Source: Mycolicibacterium porcinum (GTDB lineage: Bacteria > Actinomycetota > Actinomycetes > Mycobacteriales > Mycobacteriaceae). Taken from it: 64,000 bases of DNA. A program made the position numbers and the translations under genes. Location of the stretch: assembly GCA_002086835.1 (NCBI GenBank), contig MVIG01000021.1, positions 23,835-87,834 on the forward strand. Direction: 5' to 3'. Positions 1 through 7,853 of the stretch are shown here, piece by piece (positions within the stretch are counted from its first letter, which is position 1; the number at the start of each line of letters is the position of its first letter). A model generated the notes under the pieces. It was not told the origin of the DNA, made no database searches, and was given only the letters and a program-made list of their open reading frames with translations.

Positions 1-2
1 GC

Positions 3-233
3 TGGTTGTGGATGGGCGCCGGAGTGATCGCGCTCGGTGCCTACGGATTTGTCGCCGCGTTCCAGCCCGACGCCCACTTCGGCCGCGTCCTGGCCGCCTA
101 CGGCGGCGTGTTCATCGCCGGATCGTTGCTGTGGGGCATGGCCGCCGACGGTTTCCGCCCCGACCGATGGGACGTCTCCGGCGCACTGGTGGCTCTCGCC
201 GGCGTCGGGCTGATCATGTACGCCCCGCGCTGA
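3..233 (+). CDS. YnfA/UPF0060-type small membrane protein (5' truncated)
   Basis: The window opens inside this gene. The remaining 76 codons read in frame to a TGA stop. The tail contains two hydrophobic helices and the segments [27 protein letters not shown] and DGFRPDRWD, which are characteristic of the C-terminal half of the YnfA/UPF0060 family of four-helix inner-membrane proteins (about 110 residues when complete). That family resembles small multidrug resistance transporters, but its physiological substrate is not settled. The apparent TTG at position 6 is internal, because the family continues upstream of it. Identity is seen in the sequence; function is family knowledge only. Confidence 0.85.
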   Translation, partial: WLWMGAGVIALGAYGFVAAFQPDAHFGRVLAAYGGVFIAGSLLWGMAADGFRPDRWDVSGALVALAGVGLIMYAPR

Positions 234-236
234 CCC

Positions 237-1124
237 TCAGCCCAGATCGGCGCTGTCATCGTCGAGGTTGTCGCGATTCAGACCCATCGGTGTGGCAGCC
301 GGAACGTCACCGGCGGCCACCACCAGCCGGGTGATCGGCGTCAGCACCCGGAACAGGGTGGTGATCTCGTCGTCGCTCAGCTCACCCAGCGCACCGAGGG
401 CCAGGACATCGGTCCGGTCCTCGATCGCCTGCTTGATGTCGCGCCCAGCGTCGGTGAGTTCGCCCCGGGCGTCGAGCCAGCCGCGCGACCGCAATTGTTC
501 GACGTAGCCCGTCCATTGCTCGTCGTCGTAGTCGCGACTGCGCATGATCATCTCGCGTGGCACCCGGCCTGCCGCGGCGTGCAGCACATTGCTTTGTCTG
601 CCGCTGATCCCTTCGGCGACCAGCACCGCGATGTGGGCGTCGCCGCGTTGTTCGCGCAGCAGGGTGACGGCGTGCCAGAGCTTGGCGATCGGATCCTCCG
701 GCCACGGCAGGGCCCGGTTGGCGGCATACAGCGGTCGGCCGTCCAGAGGAGCCGTGCGTGCGGCCTTGGCGGTCAGCTCAGCGGCCAGTCGGGTGTCCTC
801 GGAGTCGGTCACCCCGGTCCGACGCAGCGCCGCAACGGCGGAATCGGACCGGACCTGCAGAAGGGTTGCCGGGCTTGCCTTGTCCCAGACTGCGGGGAGC
901 GCCTTGGCCACCCGCTCGGTGGTGAAGTTGTAGAACGCCGCGGCGACGACCTCGGCGGGCACGATGCCCAGCGGCGCCGAGCGGGCGGCGAAGTAGCCCA
1001 TCCAGAATCCGCGGTAGCCGAGCGCGTCGAGGGCCGCGCGCGGCTCGGGGGCGAAGTAGGTGACCGCGTGGACCGGCTCCAGCCGGTCGAAGAAACGACG
1101 TGCCAATGCCGGAGAGCGTCCCAT
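237..1124 (-). CDS. SCO6745-family (SalK-like) hypothetical protein
   Basis: A 295-residue soluble protein with no signal peptide or membrane helix. The N-terminal part (FFDRLEPVHAVTYFAPE, then LGYRGFWMGYFAARSAPLG) and the later MIMRSRDYDDEQW segment match the actinobacterial SCO6745/SalK-like family. Members look like helical proteins with a winged-helix-like C-terminal half, and I know of no firm biochemical function. The start is taken at the ATG at 1124, because the TTG one codon upstream adds nothing. It is convergent with the YnfA-like gene (3-nt gap) and lies 8 nt downstream of the GntR-type regulator on the same strand, so the two are probably co-transcribed. The family call is moderately firm; no function is assigned. 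Confidence 0.7.
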   Translation of the reverse strand: MGRSPALARRFFDRLEPVHAVTYFAPEPRAALDALGYRGFWMGYFAARSAPLGIVPAEVVAAAFYNFTTERVAKALPAVWDKASPATLLQVRSDSAVAALRRTGVTDSEDTRLAAELTAKAARTAPLDGRPLYAANRALPWPEDPIAKLWHAVTLLREQRGDAHIAVLVAEGISGRQSNVLHAAAGRVPREMIMRSRDYDDEQWTGYVEQLRSRGWLDARGELTDAGRDIKQAIEDRTDVLALGALGELSDDEITTLFRVLTPITRLVVAAGDVPAATPMGLNRDNLDDDSADLG

Positions 1125-1132
1125 CAAGCTAG

Positions 1133-1849
1133 TTAAGCACCGGGCCCGTCGCCGTCGGTCACCGCGGTGGCGGCCTCATCGATGATGGCGCGCATCGCTC
1201 GTTCGGCGGAGTCCTCGTCGCGCAGCCGGATGGCCCGGGCCACCTCGTCGTGCAACTCGATGGCCGCGGGGTTGGGGGTGTGAGGCATCAGGCCGTGCTG
1301 GGTGCGGCCGGCCAGGATCTCGGCCACCACGTCGTTGAGGGCGCGGAACATCTCGTTGCCGCTGGCGTCCAGGAGGGTCTGATGGAAGACCTTGTCCGCC
1401 AACAGGTATGCGTCGAGGTTGCCGGAGCGGCCGTGCACCACCATGTCCGAGACGGCGGCGGCCAGGATCCGGCATTGGTCGGGGTTGGCCCGCCGGGCGG
1501 CGAGCGCGGCGGCGGCCGGCTCGAAACCTCGCCGTAGCTCCGACAGCGACGCGAGAAGTGCGGCACGATCGCCGGCCTGCAGGCGCCAGCGAATCAGTCT
1601 GGGGTCGAACACATTCCATTTGCGCGAAGGCTGGACGGTGATGCCGACCCGGCGCCGCGATTCCACCATGCCCATCGACTCGAGCACCCGGATCACCTCG
1701 CGCGCGACGCTGCGGGACACCTCGTGCTCGGCGCTGAGCCGGTCCAGGGTCAGCACCTGGTCGGCCGCCAGCTCGCCGGACACGATGCCGGTGCCGAGCG
1801 AAGTCAGCAGGCTGTCATGCAGCGCGCCGACGTTTGAGGGCGAGGACAC
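1133..1849 (-). CDS. FadR-subfamily GntR transcriptional regulator, probably of gluconate genes
   Basis: A 238-residue regulator. Residues about 10-70 form a winged helix-turn-helix (LSAEHEVSRSVAREVIRVLE, then GMVESRRRVGITV) and residues about 90-225 an all-helical FCD ligand-binding domain. FCD domains typically sense carboxylic or sugar acids. The gene starts at GTG and is divergent from gntK-gntP across a 123-bp region. Divergence from a gluconate kinase/permease pair is the usual arrangement for a gluconate-responsive repressor, so gluconate or 6-phosphogluconate is the inferred ligand. A CGTA-N7-TACG inverted repeat sits inside the gntK promoter spacer and is the natural operator candidate. 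The family is clear; the ligand is inference from context. Confidence 0.85.
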   Translation of the reverse strand: MSSPSNVGALHDSLLTSLGTGIVSGELAADQVLTLDRLSAEHEVSRSVAREVIRVLESMGMVESRRRVGITVQPSRKWNVFDPRLIRWRLQAGDRAALLASLSELRRGFEPAAAALAARRANPDQCRILAAAVSDMVVHGRSGNLDAYLLADKVFHQTLLDASGNEMFRALNDVVAEILAGRTQHGLMPHTPNPAAIELHDEVARAIRLRDEDSAERAMRAIIDEAATAVTDGDGPGA

Positions 1850-1909
1850 GGTTACATCCTGTCATACCTCCTGGATGGTCAGGAAACAACAGATGTAATC
1901 GTGATGCCA

Positions 1910-1938
1910 TTGCAAACGTATGATTTTTACGCCATGAT
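1910..1938 (+). promoter_or_regulatory. Candidate gntK promoter with inverted-repeat operator in the spacer
   Basis: TTGCAA (1910-1915) and CATGAT (1933-1938) are separated by 17 nt and resemble -35/-10 hexamers (four of six matches each). The spacer is almost filled by CGTA-TGATTTT-TACG (1917-1931), an inverted repeat. A repressor bound there would block RNA polymerase, which fits the divergent FadR-type regulator. Pattern reading only. Confidence 0.4.
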
Positions 1939-1972
1939 ATGTGACGGCAGACACACATTGTGAGGCGGATGT

Positions 1973-2488
1973 ATGGGTTCACCAGTCGTGGTCATGGGCG
2001 TATCGGGTTCGGGAAAGTCGACCATCGGCGCGGCGCTGGCGCAGCGGATGCGGGTGCCGTTCGCCGACGCCGACGACTTCCATCCCGCCGCCAACATCGC
2101 CAAGATGTCCGCGGGCCACGCCCTCGACGACGCGGATCGGTATCCGTGGCTGGAATCGATCGGTGAATGGCTCGCCAAGCACCACGACGGCGGCGTGATG
2201 AGCTGCTCGGCGCTCAAACACAAGTACCGCGACCAACTGCGTCGGCACTGCGCCGAGGTCGTGTTCCTCTATCTGAGCGGGTCACCCGAGGTGATCCGCC
2301 GGCGCCAGGCCAGCCGGCCGGGGCATTTCATGCCGGCGGCCCTGCTGGACTCCCAATTTGCGACGCTTGAGCCGCTCGGCCCCGACGAGGCCGGTGTCGC
2401 CATCGACGTGGATCAGAGCGTCGACGCCATCGTCGACGAATACATGGCCGAATCCGACAACGCGACAACAGAACAGGAGAACCGATGA
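1973..2488 (+). CDS. gntK: Gluconokinase
   Basis: A 171-residue cytoplasmic kinase that phosphorylates D-gluconate to 6-phosphogluconate using ATP, feeding the pentose phosphate pathway. The Walker A loop GVSGSGKST is at residues about 9-17, followed by the family segment DADDFHPAANIAKMSAG and later CSALKHKYRD and the lid region RRRQASRPGHFMPAALLDSQ. Length is normal for GntK. The ATG at 1973 is preceded by a GAGGCGG ribosome-binding stretch. The stop overlaps the permease start by 4 bp (ATGA), so the two genes are translationally coupled. Regulation is probably by the divergent FadR-type regulator. Confidence 0.93.
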   Translation: MGSPVVVMGVSGSGKSTIGAALAQRMRVPFADADDFHPAANIAKMSAGHALDDADRYPWLESIGEWLAKHHDGGVMSCSALKHKYRDQLRRHCAEVVFLYLSGSPEVIRRRQASRPGHFMPAALLDSQFATLEPLGPDEAGVAIDVDQSVDAIVDEYMAESDNATTEQENR

Positions 2489-3927
2489 CCTCGGCGCTCA
2501 CCCACCTTGCGGCCGGCACCGAGCTGGTCGAACCGGTCGCAGGCGGAGCACAGCTGGTCCTGGCCGCACTGGCCGGTATCGGCCTGATCGTCGTGCTCAT
2601 CACGATCGTCAAGCTGCATCCCTTCCTGGCCTTGATCTTCGGCGCACTCACCGTCGGGATGGCCGCGGGGGAGAACATCAGCGACGTCCTCGCCTCGTTC
2701 TCCAGTGGGTTCGGCTCCACTGCCGCCAGCGTCGGGATACTGATCGCCCTTGGTGCGATGTTCGCCAAGCTGCTGGCCGACTCCGGGGGAGCGGACGAGA
2801 TCGTGGACACGATCGTCGGGCATGCGTCGCCGCGGGCGTTGCCGTGGGCAATGGCGTTGGTGGGCGCGATCATCGGCCTACCGATGTTCTTCGAGATCGG
2901 TCTGGTGCTGCTGATGCCGGTGATCTACCTGGTGGCCCGCCGTTCGCAACTGTCCTTGATCACGGTCGGCATTCCCGCACTGGCAGGCCTTTCGGCCATG
3001 CACGGATTCGTCCCACCGCATCCGGGACCCGTCGCCGCGATCTCACTGCTCAACGCCGACCTGGGTGTCACGCTGGCGCTTGGTGTGTTGGTGGCAATCC
3101 CGACGATCGTGGTGGCGGGACCGTTGTTCGGCAAGTTGGCCGGCCGCTGGGTGGTCCTCGAGGTTCCCGACCGGTTCGACGCCGCCGACCCCACGGGCGG
3201 GACCTCGAACGGCAGCGGCAGCGCCGGCACGACGGGAACGGCGACCGCTACGAAGACGCGACCGACGTTCGGCCTCACCATGTTCAGCGTGCTGCTACCG
3301 GTGGCATTGATGATGGGCAAGGCATTGGTCGACATCTTCGTCGACGACAAGTCGCACCTGCTGCGTCAGACGTTCGACATTCTCGGCCAGCCGTTGATGG
3401 CGCTGCTGATCGCGGTGGTGGTCGGAATGTTCACCCTCGGTGGCGGCGCGAAGATGACGCGCGACCAGATCGTGAAGTGCATTGAATCGTCACTGCCTCC
3501 GGTGGCCGGGATCATCCTGATCGTCGCGGCCGGTGGAGGGTTCAAGCAGGTGCTGGTCGACACCGGGATCGGCACCCTGCTCGCCGAATGGGCCAAGGGC
3601 GCCAACCTGTCGGTGGTCCTGCTGGCGTGGGTGCTGGCCGTACTGATCCGACTGGCGACAGGATCGGCCACCGTGGCCACCATCACCGCATCGTCGCTGA
3701 TGCTCGGCCTGGTCGAGGGAATGAGCACCGGCGAGGTCTCCCTGGTGGTGCTGGCCGTCGGCGCCGGCTCGTTGTTCTTCTCACACGTCAACGACGCCGG
3801 ATTCTGGCTCGTGAAGGAGTATTTCGGGATGACCGTCGGCCAGACGATCAAATCGTGGTCACTGATGGAGACGGCGCTGTCGGTGGCCGGTCTGGTTTTC
3901 GTCCTGCTGCTGGGGCTGGTGATCTGA
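2485..3927 (+). CDS. gntP: GntP-family gluconate/H+ symporter
   Basis: A 480-residue polytopic membrane protein with about twelve hydrophobic segments spread over its length. It has the family's conserved features: LHPFLALIFGALTVGMAAG near the N terminus, the GLSAMHGFVPPHPGPVAA motif near residue 170, and RLATGSATVATITASSLM in the C-terminal half. GntP proteins import gluconate or related sugar acids with protons. A Ser/Gly/Thr-rich hydrophilic loop at about residues 230-260 (TGGTSNGSGSAGTTG) is longer than in many relatives. It overlaps gntK by 4 bp and ends 18 nt before a perfect hairpin terminator. Gluconate is the likely substrate because of the adjacent kinase. Confidence 0.9.
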   Translation: MTSALTHLAAGTELVEPVAGGAQLVLAALAGIGLIVVLITIVKLHPFLALIFGALTVGMAAGENISDVLASFSSGFGSTAASVGILIALGAMFAKLLADSGGADEIVDTIVGHASPRALPWAMALVGAIIGLPMFFEIGLVLLMPVIYLVARRSQLSLITVGIPALAGLSAMHGFVPPHPGPVAAISLLNADLGVTLALGVLVAIPTIVVAGPLFGKLAGRWVVLEVPDRFDAADPTGGTSNGSGSAGTTGTATATKTRPTFGLTMFSVLLPVALMMGKALVDIFVDDKSHLLRQTFDILGQPLMALLIAVVVGMFTLGGGAKMTRDQIVKCIESSLPPVAGIILIVAAGGGFKQVLVDTGIGTLLAEWAKGANLSVVLLAWVLAVLIRLATGSATVATITASSLMLGLVEGMSTGEVSLVVLAVGAGSLFFSHVNDAGFWLVKEYFGMTVGQTIKSWSLMETALSVAGLVFVLLLGLVI

Positions 3928-3945
3928 GCGGGTAACCGAGGCCGC

Positions 3946-3979
3946 GCGTGCGGTGCCCGATCGAACGGGCACCGCACGC
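3946..3979. terminator. Perfect 14-bp hairpin between convergent genes
   Basis: Positions 3946-3959 (GCGTGCGGTGCCCG) pair perfectly with 3966-3979, with a 6-nt loop ATCGAA. It lies between the convergent gntP (ends 3927) and RDD gene (ends 3988), so it is best read as a bidirectional intrinsic terminator. There is no marked U-tract, which is common in high-GC actinobacteria. Confidence 0.75.
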
Positions 3980-3987
3980 AACGGGTT

Positions 3988-4518
3988 TCAGCCCCGGACC
4001 ACCTGGGTGCCGCCGGCGAGTTCGTCGTGCTTGCCCTGCTTGGTCGGGCTGGAACTGATGGTCACCGCGATCACGATCATCGCGATGATGCCCAGGAAGC
4101 CGCCCACGAACGGGATGATCGGCAGCAGGGTGAACGCGTTGCGGATCGCCGATTCTTTGGCCGTCGGCTTGGGTGTGTTGCCCGCACCGTGTACCGCCAG
4201 CCCGAGCAACTTCTTGCCGGGTGTCGCACCGGTCGCCACCTCGAGACCGACGAAGTAGACGAACATCAGCAATCCGCTGAACAGTCCGGTGACCCAGTAA
4301 CTCGACAGCGAATCGGTGAGGAACGACAGGAAGAACGCCACGATCCCGACGAGGATCCCGTCGATCACCCGGGCAAGCCAACGCCGGCCCAAGCCGCCAG
4401 GGGTCTGCGTGCCATAGGGCGGGGGATAACCACCCGGCACCTGCCCGCCGTAGGGCGGCGGATAGCCGCCCGGTTGTCCGTACTGCCCGAATTCCGGTTG
4501 ATAGTCACCCGTGCTCAT
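3988..4518 (-). CDS. RDD-family membrane protein with Pro/Gly/Tyr-rich N-terminus
   Basis: A 176-residue protein. Residues 1-43 are low-complexity, with two copies of a GGYPPPYG motif. Residues about 45-165 form an RDD domain with three hydrophobic segments, preceded by the hallmark RWLARVIDG (Arg-Asp pair) and containing GLEVATGATPGKKLLGLAV. RDD proteins are small integral membrane proteins of poorly defined transport function. Disordered Pro/Gly/Tyr-rich N-terminal tails are common in mycobacterial RDD proteins. The DoxX gene lies 9 nt upstream on the same strand, suggesting one operon. Confidence 0.85.
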   Translation of the reverse strand: MSTGDYQPEFGQYGQPGGYPPPYGGQVPGGYPPPYGTQTPGGLGRRWLARVIDGILVGIVAFFLSFLTDSLSSYWVTGLFSGLLMFVYFVGLEVATGATPGKKLLGLAVHGAGNTPKPTAKESAIRNAFTLLPIIPFVGGFLGIIAMIVIAVTISSSPTKQGKHDELAGGTQVVRG

Positions 4519-4527
4519 GCCACAACG

Positions 4528-5322
4528 CTACCGATCAAGGCGCTGGTCGAGTTGGGTTCGTGCGAGATCGGCCAGCGCAGCGGAGCGTTCACGAGCCGCC
4601 TCGGCCAGCTCAGGAGCGCGCTCGCGGGCCACGAGCGCCAATTCACCGGCGCGGGCACGGGCGGCATCGGCCACCTCGGGCCCGTGTTCACGCGCGAGCT
4701 GGGCCAGCTCGGTGGCCAATTCACTGGCCCGCTCGACCGCGGCGTCGGCCAGTTCGCGGCCGCGCTCGGCCCCGACGGCCAGGCCGTGCCCGATCTTCTC
4801 GGCGATCGCGCTGTCGGCGAGCGCGTCACCACCGGCCGACACACCGGGAACGGCAGCCGCGATGCTGGCCGAGACCTGCTGCGCGGCACGGCGTCCGCGC
4901 CAGGCCAGCGACGGTTTGCCCGCGGTGTCGGCGGCCGCGATGATCAGCCCGCCCAGCAGACTCACGTCGGTGAAGAACTCCCGGCGCTGTGCCGCGGCAC
5001 GTTCCGGGTCGGAATCCTTCAGGAAGGCCTGTGAGCCAATGCTTCTTGGCAGCATCGTCACGGCCAGTGCCGCCGCGGTCAGCCTGGGTGCGCGGCCGAG
5101 AGCCAGGAGCAGCCCACCTGCCACCTGAACGGCCGCGTTGACCCGTGCCACCGCCTCGGCGTTGTTCGGAACCCCGGATCCCACCGGACCGGGGAGGGCA
5201 CTGAGCGCACCGAGTGTTCGGCGGGTCGTCTCGGTGGAGGTGCTCGGATCGCGCAGGGTGTCGACACCTCGGGCGATGAAGGTCGCAGACAACATGGGAC
5301 GGGCGATTCGTCTGATCAACAT
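4528..5322 (-). CDS. DoxX-like membrane protein with long Ala/Glu/Arg helical tail
   Basis: A 264-residue protein. The first ~150 residues are DoxX-like: RPMLSATFIARGVDTLR, then three hydrophobic helices, with QAFLKDSDPERAAAQRREFF between the last two. From about residue 175 to the end there is a highly charged Ala-rich region built of degenerate repeats around ERAxELAxxAR (for example VERASELATELAQLAR and ARERAPELAEAARERS). It is predicted to be a long amphipathic helix or coiled coil. DoxX proteins are small membrane components linked to redox or thiol stress. The tail is unusual and suggests a scaffolding or membrane-surface role (inference). It is upstream of the RDD gene with a 9-nt gap. 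Confidence 0.8.
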   Translation of the reverse strand: MLIRRIARPMLSATFIARGVDTLRDPSTSTETTRRTLGALSALPGPVGSGVPNNAEAVARVNAAVQVAGGLLLALGRAPRLTAAALAVTMLPRSIGSQAFLKDSDPERAAAQRREFFTDVSLLGGLIIAAADTAGKPSLAWRGRRAAQQVSASIAAAVPGVSAGGDALADSAIAEKIGHGLAVGAERGRELADAAVERASELATELAQLAREHGPEVADAARARAGELALVARERAPELAEAARERSAALADLARTQLDQRLDR

Positions 5323-5369
5323 GGGCTAGGAGTTCCCGCAGCCCGCCGCGGCAAACCTCTGTGGTCAGG

Positions 5370-6191
5370 TCACCGGCGTCCGGCCAGCAGGACTTCGCTG
5401 AGGTGGGTGGTGGTCTGGACACCGTCGTCGTAGCCGCCCTCGTCGCCGAGCGCGTTCATGATCGCCAATGTGTAGCGCTGCTGTGGTCCGGCGAAGCCGA
5501 CGCTGTTGACCACCCAGCCGCCCTGCTCGAGCGACCAACCGTCCTTGTTGCCGGGATTCATCGCAGGTCCGGCACCCCAAACGCCCCACTGCTGATTGGT
5601 GTCCACGTGCCGAAGCGCATCCACGATGCCGGCCGTCTCGGAGGGGGTGAGGCCGGTCAGGGTGTAGTTGATCAGCCGGTCCAGATCCTCGGGCGTGGCC
5701 TTCTGGAAGCCCCAATAGGGGTAGGTCCGGCTGAATCCGCGCTGCGGTTGCAGCCCGGTCATCCCGTAGGCCGGGAAATCGGCGTTGAACGCCTGGTGAT
5801 CGGCACCGCTGTACCGGGTCCACAGGGTGTCGGCGGCATCATCGTCCGACGAGTGCAGCATCGCCGTCATCAGGGCCCGGTCGGAGTCGGTCAGCGTCAC
5901 GGTGCCGGCGCGTTGTCTGGTCAGCAGGTCGACCACCATGGCGAGTTTGATCGTGGACGCCGTCCACACCTGTTCGCCCGCGTGCGCATTTCGGTAGACG
6001 GCGCCCGTGGTGCGGTCCCGCAGGACGTAGCCGACCGTGCCCGGGCGGGAGGTCAGATAGGCGTCGGCGGCGGCGATGCGTTCGGCGACGTCGCAATCCG
6101 TTCCGGCCGTGCAGGCCGCGTGCGCCGATGGAGTGGTGATGCCGCAGGCGGTGACGACGAGCACACAAATGCAGAACAGGAGGCGGCGCAT
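5370..6191 (-). CDS. Exported class A beta-lactamase-like / serine hydrolase (LppW-like)
   Basis: A 273-residue protein with an N-terminal signal sequence (hydrophobic LLFCICVLVVTAC, then SAHA before the likely cleavage site). The mature part has a penicillin-recognising fold: Ser79-x-x-Lys82 in TASTIKLAM, an SDD triad (LHSSDDDAAD) where class A enzymes have SDN, and NKDGW in the place of the KTG box. Overall similarity is to the mycobacterial LppW-type proteins, not to true BlaC penicillinases, and the altered SDN and KTG boxes make efficient beta-lactam hydrolysis doubtful. VVTAC could also act as a lipobox, so lipidation is possible. It is divergent from the metallo-hydrolase gene across 50 bp. 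Confidence 0.75.
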   Translation of the reverse strand: MRRLLFCICVLVVTACGITTPSAHAACTAGTDCDVAERIAAADAYLTSRPGTVGYVLRDRTTGAVYRNAHAGEQVWTASTIKLAMVVDLLTRQRAGTVTLTDSDRALMTAMLHSSDDDAADTLWTRYSGADHQAFNADFPAYGMTGLQPQRGFSRTYPYWGFQKATPEDLDRLINYTLTGLTPSETAGIVDALRHVDTNQQWGVWGAGPAMNPGNKDGWSLEQGGWVVNSVGFAGPQQRYTLAIMNALGDEGGYDDGVQTTTHLSEVLLAGRR

Positions 6192-6241
6192 GAGAGTAGC
6201 TTCGCAGGCGTGCGTCGCATTGTCGGCATCGACGGTGGGCG

Positions 6242-6940
6242 ATGAACTACGACTGGGAAGAGTTGGGCGCGGGTGTATGGCGCACCCGCCTCCCGTTTTT
6301 GGATGTGACGGTCGGACTCGTCAGCGGCGGTGATCAAGCCCTGTTGGTCGATTCCGGCACCACCCTGGCCGAAGCCCGCGGGATCGAGTCCGACGTGGCG
6401 GCCCTCGCCGGTCAACCCGTCGGACATGTCGTCCTGACACACAATCACTTTGACCATGTGCTGGGCTGCTCATGGTTCGAAGACGCCCAAATCCTCTGCG
6501 CACCAGAGGTTGTCGATACCTTGGCATCCGGTCGCGCGCATCTGCGCGCAGACGCGATAGGACACGGGGCCGATGTCGACGAAGTCGATCAGGCGATCTC
6601 GGCGCTGCCGGTGCCGACGCACGCGGTGTCCGGCGGCGATCTCGATCTCGGTGACCGGACGGTGCGCATCTGCCGTCCCGGCCGAGGCCACACCAGCCAC
6701 GACCTGATCGTCACAGTGCCGGGCAAACACCCGGTGGTGTTCTGCGGCGATCTCGTCGAACAGTCCGGTGATCCGGTCATCGACGCCGATTCAGATCTCG
6801 AGGCATGGCCGGCGACGCTGGAGGCGGTGCTCGCCGAAGGTGGGCCGGACGGAGTGTTCGTTCCCGGCCACGGCGCTGTGGTCGACGCCCATTTCATCCG
6901 GCTGCAGCAGCGCTGGCTGAGCGCCAGGCGGACTTGCTGA
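6242..6940 (+). CDS. Metallo-beta-lactamase-fold hydrolase
   Basis: A 232-residue cytoplasmic protein with the canonical MBL metal-binding motif THNHFDH (about residues 66-72), a later GRGHTSHD histidine, the FCGDLVE aspartate and the C-terminal VPGHG histidine. All ligands for a binuclear zinc site are therefore present. It belongs to the broad hydrolase branch (glyoxalase II/lactonase-like), and the substrate cannot be deduced. The next gene, an acyl-CoA thioesterase-like protein on the same strand, starts 44 nt downstream. Confidence 0.85.
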   Translation: MNYDWEELGAGVWRTRLPFLDVTVGLVSGGDQALLVDSGTTLAEARGIESDVAALAGQPVGHVVLTHNHFDHVLGCSWFEDAQILCAPEVVDTLASGRAHLRADAIGHGADVDEVDQAISALPVPTHAVSGGDLDLGDRTVRICRPGRGHTSHDLIVTVPGKHPVVFCGDLVEQSGDPVIDADSDLEAWPATLEAVLAEGGPDGVFVPGHGAVVDAHFIRLQQRWLSARRTC

Positions 6941-6984
6941 TCCCCGCCGCCGGATTTACTTAGCCCATATGCGACGATTCGCCG

Positions 6985-7803
6985 ATGACCGAGGTTGACG
7001 CCCATTTCGTGCAGTCCGAGCAGGACAGATTCCAGCCGACCCGCTTCGCGCAGAGCCACTGGGGTGAGGACCACCTCAACGGCCCCGCGCTGGTCGGACT
7101 GGCGGCACGCGCCCTCGAGTCGGCCTTCGGACTGCCCGAATTTCTGCCGGCCCGCCTGACGGTGGACCTCTTCAAGGCCGCGCGTGGGCTTCCCACCACG
7201 ACGAAGGTGGCGTTGGTCCGGGATGGGCGGCGGGTCCGCAACTCCGAATGCGAGCTGGTGCAGGACGGCGTGACCGTGGCGCGGGCGACGTTGGTGCAAT
7301 ACCGGTTGAGCGCGCCTCCGCGTGGTGAGGAGTGGACTGCGCCCACCCGGTTCGAACCCCCGACCGCACTCGACGGGGACCGGACCACGTACATGGGCAG
7401 CGACGAGGGCGGTTGGAGTCGCGCCATCGCCGAGCACCAGAATGCGTCCCGCAAGCGGTTCATGAACCGCACCATCACGGTAGTGCACGGGCAGCCGAAC
7501 TCGCCGTTCGTGCGGGCGGCGATGGCCGCGGAGGGCACCAGCCTGGTGACGAATCTCGGCACCGCAGGCGTCGGCTACATCAACGGTGACCTGACCGTCG
7601 CATTGTCGCGGTTGCCCGGTGACGAGTGGATCGGCGTTCAGGCGGATTCGCACTGGGCCGCGGAGGGCGTCGCGGTAGGGGCCTCAACGCTGTTCGACAG
7701 TGCCGGAGCATTCGGTACCGGTCTCGTCACGGCCATCAGCAACCCCGCGGCTCAGATCGACTTCTCCGACGACCCGTTTCCGGAGCGCACCGCTCCGAGG
7801 TGA
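6985..7803 (+). CDS. Acyl-CoA thioesterase family protein (double hotdog)
   Basis: A 272-residue protein without a signal peptide. It reads as two hotdog halves: an N-terminal half with SHWGEDHLNGPALVGLAARALE and LTVDLFKAARGLPTTTKV, and a C-terminal half with GTAGVGYINGDLTVALSR and EGVAVGASTLFDSAGAFG. This is the arrangement of actinobacterial TesB-like or acyl-CoA thioesterase-like proteins. Cleavage of acyl-CoA thioesters is family knowledge; the chain length and pathway are unknown. It sits in a same-strand run between an MBL hydrolase and an M42-type peptidase. Confidence 0.75.
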   Translation: MTEVDAHFVQSEQDRFQPTRFAQSHWGEDHLNGPALVGLAARALESAFGLPEFLPARLTVDLFKAARGLPTTTKVALVRDGRRVRNSECELVQDGVTVARATLVQYRLSAPPRGEEWTAPTRFEPPTALDGDRTTYMGSDEGGWSRAIAEHQNASRKRFMNRTITVVHGQPNSPFVRAAMAAEGTSLVTNLGTAGVGYINGDLTVALSRLPGDEWIGVQADSHWAAEGVAVGASTLFDSAGAFGTGLVTAISNPAAQIDFSDDPFPERTAPR

Positions 7804-7853
7804 GCATCTGAGTTCGAGGTTTCCGGGCGGCCACCCGCGGCAATTCAGCAGAC

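Noticed and set aside
5370-6191. Calling the exported serine hydrolase a true class A beta-lactamase (BlaC) and linking it to the BlaI locus
   Set aside because: The SDN and KTG boxes are altered (SDD, KDG), and no BlaI-type box was seen in its short upstream region.
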